A DNA stretch of 10,894 nt, taken from Puniceicoccales bacterium. GTDB lineage: Bacteria > Verrucomicrobiota > Verrucomicrobiia > Opitutales > JAIRLM01. Below, piece after piece: positions 1 through 5,096 of the stretch; within the stretch, counting starts at the first letter, position 1, and every line of letters starts with the position of its first letter. A program made the translations under genes and the position numbers. Under the pieces are notes generated by a model, which saw only the letters and a program-made list of their open reading frames with translations, was not told the origin of the DNA and made no database searches. The stretch is from the NCBI GenBank assembly GCA_031282565.1, contig JAITDL010000008.1, forward strand, positions 1 through 10,894. Reading direction: 5' to 3'.

Positions 1-1
1 C

Positions 2-238
2 GAAAATCTCGATCTAGGCGTATTGTCGGCTCGCATGGAAGGCGACTTAAATGATGCGCTTAGTGGATTGAATGATGTGTTCTCCTGGATGGCCAAAGGC
101 GCTACTGATACATGGAAAATAGTGCCGAGAACAGAAACTGTGCTTGAAGTTTGCAAAACGATATGCGACACCTTCATTGAAGGCTATAATGGATTTAAGG
201 TGGACGCTAAGCATTTTGAGCTGCCGTTTTCGGTTTGA
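2..238 (+). CDS. 3' end of an unrecognised gene (partial at left edge)
   Basis: The frame is open from the first bases of the window to a TGA at 236-238, giving the last 78 residues of a protein whose start lies outside. An in-frame TTG at 23 is not a convincing start because the frame continues upstream without a stop. The visible part is soluble, mixed alpha-helical in character, with two Trp residues (in SWMAKG and DTWKIV) and two Cys residues near VCKTICDTF, and it ends in LPFSV. There is no membrane segment or repeat, and I recognise no family. It is followed by 124 nt without a gene and then a tRNA on the same strand. Reality as coding sequence is likely but rests only on an open frame of modest length. 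Confidence 0.5.
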   Translation, partial: ENLDLGVLSARMEGDLNDALSGLNDVFSWMAKGATDTWKIVPRTETVLEVCKTICDTFIEGYNGFKVDAKHFELPFSV

Positions 239-362
239 CGATTTTTGGGCAGGTCGGCGCGGCGGTTGATTTTTTGCAAACGTGTTTCCGTTGGGCGATT
301 TCCTTGGAAATGCCTTTTACTGCTTGCGTTTCCCGGATTCAGCCGCAAATGGTTTGTCCGTT

Positions 363-437
363 GCTTCCATAGTTCAATGGATAGAACACCGGTCTCCGGA
401 ACCGGTGATTTGGGTTCGAATCCCGATGGAAGCGCCA
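363..437 (+). tRNA. tRNA-Arg (anticodon CCG)
   Basis: A complete cloverleaf folds by eye. The acceptor stem GCTTCCA (363-369) pairs with TGGAAGC (427-433); the D stem is GTTC/GAAC with loop AATGGATA; the anticodon stem CCGGT/ACCGG holds loop CTCCGGA, with anticodon CCG at 396-398. A 4-nt variable region follows, then T stem TTGGG/CCCGA with loop TTCGAAT, discriminator G434 and an encoded CCA at 435-437. It reads the arginine codon CGG. Every stem is intact (one G-T pair in the T stem), so it should be functional. The MATE start codon lies 15 nt downstream on the same strand with no terminator between, so read-through from the tRNA into that gene is plausible. No direct repeat of the tRNA 3' end (attachment-site signature) is visible in the window. 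Confidence 0.96.
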
Positions 438-452
438 GCAGTCAAAGAATTT

Positions 453-1805
453 ATGAAATCGCTGACAAAATTCGCGCGCGGCTCCATCGGCGAGCTGTGG
501 GCGATCTCCTGGCCGCTAATAATTACTTCCGCGGCAAATATGTTCATGTTGGTTGGAGATCGCGTCGTTCTGATGCACTACTCAGCGGCAGATTTTAACG
601 CCAGTCTCGGAGCGTTGCCATGGGTCTGGACGGCATATTTCCCTCTGCTCACCATAGTTTCCATAGCAAATGTGCTCGTCGGCCGCTTCAACGGAACGGG
701 CGAGTACGGTAAAATTGGACCAACGGTCTGGCAAATGATTTGGTTTTCACTGGTCCTGCTCGTGCCGGTCGGCATCGGCGGATGGTATTTGGCGCCTGTG
801 CTCCTAGCCGACAGCCTTAGAGAGCTTGGCGTGCCATATTTACGTATTTTACTTCCATCCGTGCCAATCTCCCTGGTCATCTTCGGTGCGCTGGCGTCGT
901 TTTACACCGGCCGCGGGAAAACTCGTTTCGTATCAATTGTTTCCATTGCCAGCAACCTGCTCAATTTGGTCCTGGATGTCATATTGGTTTTTGGGATTGG
1001 CCCCTTCCCTGAACTTGGAATTTCCGGAGCGGCTATAGGCACCGTGATCTCACAGTTCGTGGCGCTTGTGCTTTTTTTTGTGCCATTCCTAGCGCCGAAG
1101 AACAACGGCGAGTTCCGCACCTACGCAATCGGATTGGACGGCAGGCTTTTACGTGCCTGCCTGCGCATCGGCACGCCAAATGGATTCGCCGGATTCATAA
1201 ATTTCGCACTGTGGAGCCTCATAACGCAGGTGATGGCGACCAACGTGCCACCGGAAAACTTTACTGCCTTTGGCGTTTCCCAGTCCGCATTCTACTGCCT
1301 GCTCTTCATCGTCGAGGGCATAAGCCTTGGCGTTGGAATAATTGTCTCAAATGCCTATGGAGCAGGTGATTGGCACGGCATCGAAAAGAACAGCCGATCC
1401 TGGATCAGGCTGTCAATTTTGATCTTCGCAGCGAGTTTTATCCTGATGGTGGCCTATCCGAAGCCAATAATGGCAATTATTTGCCGTGGAACGGATTCCG
1501 CCTCCTTCGATGGAGTTCTCGGCACCATGATGTTTCTCACCTGGATAGCCATGGCCGGAGAGAGTGTGACCTACAACTTGCGGCAAATACTTACGGCATT
1601 CGGCGACACGCGCTACACAATGGTGGTGAACATATTATTCTACAGCGGAGTCGTCATCGTGCCGTCATATTTTCTTCTGCACGCGACCCACAACGCTGCG
1701 TCATTCCTGTGCGCCGAAGCCGTCAGCCACGTGTTCATGCTGAGCGCCTATGCGCTGCGATTCCGCCGCTGGCTGAAATTCAAACCTTTGCCGAAAGAAA
1801 TATGA
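453..1805 (+). CDS. MATE-family multidrug/metabolite efflux transporter
   Basis: A 450-residue inner-membrane protein with about 12 hydrophobic segments, the usual size and topology of MATE (NorM/DinF-type) secondary exporters, which expel cationic compounds in exchange for H+ or Na+. The first helix shows the family pattern of a Pro near its start (WPLIITSAANMFMLVGD, about residues 20-36) followed by an acidic residue (Asp36) and then a loop ending in NASLGA. The second half repeats the pattern (GTPNGFAGFINFALWS; later GESVTYNLRQILTAFGDTR), as expected for two fused MatE repeats. The open frame runs upstream through the tRNA to 282, but that part cannot be protein; ATG 453 is the first start after the tRNA, with a weak AAAG about 5 nt before it. 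The gene ends in TGA. The substrate cannot be told from sequence. The DRVVLMHYS segment resembles PVC-group MATE proteins from memory only. Confidence 0.9.
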   Translation: MKSLTKFARGSIGELWAISWPLIITSAANMFMLVGDRVVLMHYSAADFNASLGALPWVWTAYFPLLTIVSIANVLVGRFNGTGEYGKIGPTVWQMIWFSLVLLVPVGIGGWYLAPVLLADSLRELGVPYLRILLPSVPISLVIFGALASFYTGRGKTRFVSIVSIASNLLNLVLDVILVFGIGPFPELGISGAAIGTVISQFVALVLFFVPFLAPKNNGEFRTYAIGLDGRLLRACLRIGTPNGFAGFINFALWSLITQVMATNVPPENFTAFGVSQSAFYCLLFIVEGISLGVGIIVSNAYGAGDWHGIEKNSRSWIRLSILIFAASFILMVAYPKPIMAIICRGTDSASFDGVLGTMMFLTWIAMAGESVTYNLRQILTAFGDTRYTMVVNILFYSGVVIVPSYFLLHATHNAASFLCAEAVSHVFMLSAYALRFRRWLKFKPLPKEI

Positions 1806-1885
1806 TCGGCATTTTGAGAAATTTTGGCGTAATATTTTAGTATCCAATAGGATATGTGTCAAAAATCACGGCGCCCCACTCCAGA

Positions 1886-1914
1886 CTGAGGAAAAGTGTT
1901 GCAGATGCTATGAT
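1886..1914 (+). promoter_or_regulatory. possible extended -10 promoter for the exported-protein gene
   Basis: TATGAT at 1909-1914 is preceded by TG plus one base (1906-1908), making an extended -10 element. A poor -35 candidate, CTGAGG at 1886-1891, sits 17 nt upstream (3 of 6 consensus matches). Predicted initiation near 1921 would leave a leader of only about 12 nt before ATG 1933. Supported by pattern only. Confidence 0.3.
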
Positions 1915-1929
1915 TTGAAGTGCAATGGG

Positions 1930-1971
1930 CGCATGGGACTTCTGCGTCGTGTGGCCCGTGCGGCTTTTTTT
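1930..1971 (+). terminator. terminator-like hairpin plus T-run over a start codon (ambiguous)
   Basis: CGCATGGG (1930-1937) can pair with CCCGTGCG (1955-1962) as an 8-bp stem with one G-T pair and a 17-nt loop. After GC comes a run of seven T (1965-1971), then GTA and more T. This is the form of an intrinsic terminator, and none is otherwise visible after the MATE gene. The same bases encode the start and the Phe-rich signal peptide of the next gene, so the T-run has a coding explanation. It could be a coincidence, a leaky terminator or an attenuator-like structure. Confidence 0.3.
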
Positions 1972-2943
1972 GTATTTTTTTCTGTGGCCGTGCCAGTTGC
2001 CAGCGGTGCGGACGGTGGCATCGGCGTCGATGACGGGCTCCATTTCATCAATGTGCTGCGCGCCTATGACGTCATGGCTCCAGCGTATAAGCCGTACTCC
2101 GGCAGCGGGATTTGGCTCAGGCCCATGCTGTGGAACGGCGATTCGCATCTGAAGAATGGCTGCAGCGCAGAGGGTAGCGGCAGGGGGCTTTCCGCCGGTT
2201 GCTGCCTATCGACGGCAAAGTTGGCAATAATCCCGCTGGCTGCATCGCTGGACATATTTGCGTCCAAGCGCGATGGCTCATTTGAGCGAAAGGATGACAA
2301 ATCCATAGGGGCGGATGGAAAAGCCGATGGCCTAGGCGGGAGCGTTTCCGCTCACCTCATGGGGCTAGATTTGCGGGCCGTCGCGTACTACGAACGTGTT
2401 AGGAGCGAGGAGCGCGGCTGCAGCGCCAACGACATAAAAAATGACGCATTCCACCTTGGCGCCTATCTGAGCCAAAAACTTATTCCGCTTGGGCCGATTG
2501 GTGCAGGTCCAGAGCTTGCCGTAATAACAACGCGACTTTCATCGGCCGAGGCAGAAATCAGGCAGGTAGCTGGAAAAGCCACAAATTTTTTCCGCAGCGC
2601 ATGGAGTTCCGCAACTAGCTGGCACGTAGCTCCCGGTTTGTTTGTGTCTTTCAATGGCGGAGGCCGTAGCGCCTGCCGCATATGTGGCCGCTGGAACTGG
2701 GACTTCGGTCACAAGCCAACGGTTAGGGAATTCGTCCCAACGAGCGGCGATGACGCAGGCATAGCTGCATCGATAAATAGCATCCGCAGCCAAGTGAAAT
2801 GGCCTAAATCGGGCTATGGAGATTTGGAGATAGCATTTTGCATCGGTCTCGGAAAGACCATGTTCGCCGAGGCGAGTGTCACAGCAAATTCCGTGAATCG
2901 CCGTGGCGTATGCGCCGCACTCACAGTTGGCAAGGGATTCTAA
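1933..2943 (+). CDS. exported protein, probable outer-membrane beta-barrel; family not recognised
   Basis: A 336-residue protein from ATG 1933. It starts with a Sec signal peptide: a basic start (MGLLRRVARA), a hydrophobic core AFFVFFSVAVPV, and a likely cleavage after SGA at about residue 26. The mature part has no long hydrophobic helix and is rich in Gly, Ser and alternating hydrophobic residues. It ends in ALTVGKGF, with the C-terminal Phe typical of outer-membrane barrels recognised by the BAM complex. Eight Cys lie in the mature part (GCSAEG, GCC, GCSAND, SACRIC, AFCIG, GVCAAL), unusual for a barrel but known for chlamydial disulfide-linked outer-membrane proteins. An in-frame TTG at 1915 would add six residues ahead of the basic stretch; ATG 1933 gives a cleaner signal peptide. 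It converges tail to tail with the next gene, 21 nt apart. A barrel is inferred; a periplasmic protein is the alternative. Confidence 0.7.
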   Translation: MGLLRRVARAAFFVFFSVAVPVASGADGGIGVDDGLHFINVLRAYDVMAPAYKPYSGSGIWLRPMLWNGDSHLKNGCSAEGSGRGLSAGCCLSTAKLAIIPLAASLDIFASKRDGSFERKDDKSIGADGKADGLGGSVSAHLMGLDLRAVAYYERVRSEERGCSANDIKNDAFHLGAYLSQKLIPLGPIGAGPELAVITTRLSSAEAEIRQVAGKATNFFRSAWSSATSWHVAPGLFVSFNGGGRSACRICGRWNWDFGHKPTVREFVPTSGDDAGIAASINSIRSQVKWPKSGYGDLEIAFCIGLGKTMFAEASVTANSVNRRGVCAALTVGKGF

Positions 2944-2945
2944 GG

Positions 2946-2978
2946 CAGCGGCATAACATTAGCGTCAAGTGGCCGCTG
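2946..2978. other. weak inverted repeat at a convergent gene junction
   Basis: CAGCGGC (2946-2952) and GCCGCTG (2972-2978) form a perfect 7-bp stem around a 19-nt loop. The stem spans the 21-nt gap between two convergent stop codons and the last codons of the leftward gene. No T-run follows on either strand, so it is at best a weak bidirectional termination or 3'-end stability element. Confidence 0.25.
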
Positions 2979-3732
2979 GACGTGGCTGCGCGGCTGCGGT
3001 TACTGCAGTTCGTAGTTGTCCGAGCGGATTGTTCAGCCCAGTCCATCCGGCTCTCCGGGCCGTTTCTTCCAATGTTGTAATGTAATAATCTAAAGCACGA
3101 GCAAAGCCACTTGAAATCAGCGTGTTTTGTGCTTCGCCAGGGGCAAATTCAGCGGCCATGGCGGTAATAGTTCTAGTTTGCTCTTCAACCCATCTAGTGA
3201 GATCATCTTCACTTGTTATTGCTGTCACCTGTTGCGGCTGTTGATCAGTTTCTGTGGCGCGACGCAAGAGGTAACTAAAGTCATTTGCTTGATGATGCGC
3301 GAGCGAAATGCTTTCCCGGTCCTGGTCGGCTCCTGGTGGCTGTGCATTATTTTGTAGAACTGCATATGCAGCATCATCCCGGTGTTCGGTAGTTTCATCA
3401 GGGTTGGCTGCAGTGCGAATCACATAACAACTTCCGAGGGAGGCAGCTACGAGTGCTAATGAGCCGATGACCCAACAGTCAAAGAAAAAGGGAATACTTG
3501 CGATTGCTAAGGCAAGGATTACTATGAATATAGTACACGACACAACACCGGGCCCTCTATTAAAAAAATTGCCCAGAGTATTGAGCATGCCGTCTTGGCC
3601 GTGCGTCATGTGGTACCACCACGTTCTCACCCGCGCAACAAGAAGACTGGAACGTCCAGCACTGGAGTCTTGGCCATAGCCCTGGAAACCCTGAGGTAGT
3701 AATGGCCCTTGGCCGGCAACAGGAGCGCCCAC
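2965..3732 (-). CDS. membrane-hairpin protein with soluble tail, Inc-like; unrecognised
   Basis: A 255-residue protein, not a family I recognise. Residues 1-30 are polar and rich in Gly, Gln, Ser and Pro, with no signal peptide. Two hydrophobic segments (about 62-82 and 86-105) are separated by only a few residues around FFFDCW, forming one tight membrane hairpin. The remaining ~150 residues are soluble, rich in Gln, Ala and Thr, predicted mostly helical and end in AAAQPRPAAT. A disordered start, bilobed hydrophobic hairpin and cytosolic tail is the layout of chlamydial Inc proteins, which are type III secreted; the resemblance is in architecture only. The start is GTG 3732: no ATG, GTG or TTG occurs upstream in this frame before the TAG at 3919-3921. 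No Shine-Dalgarno is seen; a palindrome occupies its place. Starting at internal Met42 or Met49 would still keep the hairpin. It is the last gene of the leftward block. Confidence 0.65.
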   Translation of the reverse strand: MGAPVAGQGPLLPQGFQGYGQDSSAGRSSLLVARVRTWWYHMTHGQDGMLNTLGNFFNRGPGVVSCTIFIVILALAIASIPFFFDCWVIGSLALVAASLGSCYVIRTAANPDETTEHRDDAAYAVLQNNAQPPGADQDRESISLAHHQANDFSYLLRRATETDQQPQQVTAITSEDDLTRWVEEQTRTITAMAAEFAPGEAQNTLISSGFARALDYYITTLEETARRAGWTGLNNPLGQLRTAVTAAAQPRPAAT

Positions 3733-3741
3733 AGCGTCATT

Positions 3742-3755
3742 GTGGCATATGCCAC
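3742..3755. promoter_or_regulatory. 14-bp perfect palindrome just before a start codon
   Basis: GTGGCATATGCCAC is self-complementary over all 14 bases and ends 9 nt before the GTG start of the leftward 255-residue gene. As DNA it has the symmetry of a dimeric regulator's half-site pair; as RNA it is a 5-bp stem with an AUAU loop placed where a ribosome would load. A palindrome this perfect is unlikely at any single chosen site, but the role is unproven. Confidence 0.35.
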
Positions 3756-3918
3756 TTAAATCGCAACTAAAAAAATAAACTGGTAGCGGCTTTGTGTGTG
3801 TAGTTTCATCAATGGCAAAGAATTTTCGCGGATATGATTTTTGCGGTGATAGATGCCGCAGCGGAATCGCCGATCGACAGATGCCGCCGGTGGCAGCATT
3901 ATTTGCGACGCCATGGCG

Positions 3919-4968
3919 CTATAATTCATCTTCTACCAGTGAAGCTTCTGCGTTGCCGATGTCAGCTTCTTTTTGTCTAGCATTCCGCTCCCTAAGCAAT
4001 TCGAAGTCCGATGAAAGTTTTATTCCTATAGCATCATTCGGGTTAATCGACAAGATTCCAAATATTGTGTATACGAAGGAAAGCAATTCCCTATCCACTG
4101 TGTGGCAGACAACCATATCGGCATATATCTCGACAAGCACCCAGGAAAAATTGCATGCATTGAGATCGCCGTCGGTTTTTATTACAAGTGGCTTGTCTCC
4201 AAAGTAAATCGTATTCTCGGCGGCCAAACGTTCTCTTGCTTGATTTATGGCTGCAGCGCGTGTTTCGATGTCGGTGTTTAGCCTGGTAATGGCACTCTCA
4301 AGGCGTTCGACTGTCGACGTTTTAGTGTCATCCGCGATTAGGCTAGCTTTGACTGTTGCCGAAAGTCTTTCAGTTTCGGCGATTTGTATGGTTAAGGTTT
4401 CAATTTCAGCCTCATTGGCGTCAATTATTTCTTTAAGTCTTGCCTTGGATTCTTCTATGCGCCGCTCAATGAATTGCACAAGTCTTTCGAAGTCTTCATC
4501 GCCCAAATATTGACGAAGAGTCATTCCTCGCGGGATACGTTTTGCAACAAGCTCAGCCAACTGCGCTCTAAACTTGCTGTATTTCTCGGTGTCTGGCAGA
4601 CTTCCATACACGATGCGCTGGTAAATCCACATTAAAAGTAGTGTGATTCCGCCAACTGCTGCGACAGCTACGCCGATTAGGGCGATTTCGCCTAGCAAAG
4701 TGAAAACTGCCACTAGTCCAACAGAGCTTGAGGATATAAGAGCCGAAATAATCAACCCGTAGGAAAGTACCCCCACGGCTACCATGCCACCAAATACTGT
4801 GGCGAGTGGGGCAATAAATGCGCCGGCTACTATGGCAAATGCGACACCTACTGCGAGATATATTTTCAAGGCATGGGTAGCCGTTGTCATTGCTCGCTGT
4901 TCTTCAAGATCTGCCTCAAACGAACCAGGTGGATTACCTCTAAGTGCCCCATATTGTCCTACTGCCAT
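3919..4968 (-). CDS. membrane protein with long coiled coil, Inc-like; unrecognised
   Basis: A 349-residue protein from ATG 4968. Residues 1-30 are polar without a signal peptide. A block of hydrophobic sequence at about 35-117 holds three to four membrane segments rich in Ala, Val, Gly and Ile, ending at LLLMWIYQRIVYG. Residues about 157-252 are heptad-like and charged (ERLVQFIERRIEESKARL through INQARERLAAENT), a probable coiled coil. A smaller globular part (about 255-325) follows, and the tail is acidic (SLVEDEL). Membrane block plus cytosolic coiled coil matches chlamydial IncA-type and other pathogen membrane effectors in architecture, but I claim no sequence homology. An in-frame TTG at 4977 would add three residues; ATG is preferred, though neither start has a clear Shine-Dalgarno. 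It lies 128 nt downstream of mutS. The TAG stop is followed by 62 further open codons leading in frame into the next gene. Confidence 0.7.
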   Translation of the reverse strand: MAVGQYGALRGNPPGSFEADLEEQRAMTTATHALKIYLAVGVAFAIVAGAFIAPLATVFGGMVAVGVLSYGLIISALISSSSVGLVAVFTLLGEIALIGVAVAAVGGITLLLMWIYQRIVYGSLPDTEKYSKFRAQLAELVAKRIPRGMTLRQYLGDEDFERLVQFIERRIEESKARLKEIIDANEAEIETLTIQIAETERLSATVKASLIADDTKTSTVERLESAITRLNTDIETRAAAINQARERLAAENTIYFGDKPLVIKTDGDLNACNFSWVLVEIYADMVVCHTVDRELLSFVYTIFGILSINPNDAIGIKLSSDFELLRERNARQKEADIGNAEASLVEDEL

Positions 4969-5024
4969 AGACAGCAAACAGTTTATTCCGTGCTGTTTTT
5001 TTTACAAGAAATTTTGTTTGTCGG

Positions 5025-5090
5025 GCGGAGGGGCGCCGCGAAAAGGCGTTTTGGTAGCGGCGAAACACTGCACCGCGGCGCCCTTTCCGC
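5025..5090. other. long GC-rich inverted repeat after mutS
   Basis: The left arm (5025-5040) and right arm (5074-5090) are reverse complements over a perfect 10-bp core, GGGCGCCGCG/CGCGGCGCCC. The match continues through a small internal mismatch/bulge to a further GCGG/CCGC pair, with a 33-nt loop. It lies between the mutS stop and the next leftward gene, so it may end or stabilise the mutS transcript. The leftward side has no T-run directly after it, so it is not a textbook intrinsic terminator. A second small palindrome, GCAAAT-T-ATTTGC (5092-5104), overlaps the mutS stop codon. A dispersed repeat element is the main alternative. Confidence 0.55.
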
Positions 5091-5096
5091 TGCAAA

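Noticed and set aside
274..279. Third TTGCAA, upstream of the tRNA
   Set aside because: The flanking bases do not match the 19-nt element at the fucosyltransferase genes, and no -10 fits 17 nt downstream.
306..333. Hairpin GGAAATGC/GCGTTTCC with a 12-nt loop before the tRNA
   Set aside because: The stem includes a T-G pair and no T-run follows, so a terminator or leader role is not supported.
363..437. tRNA as an integration site for a mobile element
   Set aside because: No repeat of the tRNA 3' end, integrase or phage gene appears in the window.
282..452. Upstream extension of the MATE reading frame through the tRNA gene
   Set aside because: The frame is open but crosses an intact tRNA-Arg; ATG 453 starts the recognisable transporter sequence.
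1841..1854. Small hairpin TATCC-AATA-GGATA after the MATE gene
   Set aside because: A five-pair AT-rich stem without a following T-run is too weak to call a terminator.
4971..4996. ACAGC/GCTGT inverted repeat before the 349-residue gene
   Set aside because: Only five pairs with a 16-nt loop; likely chance in this low-complexity stretch.
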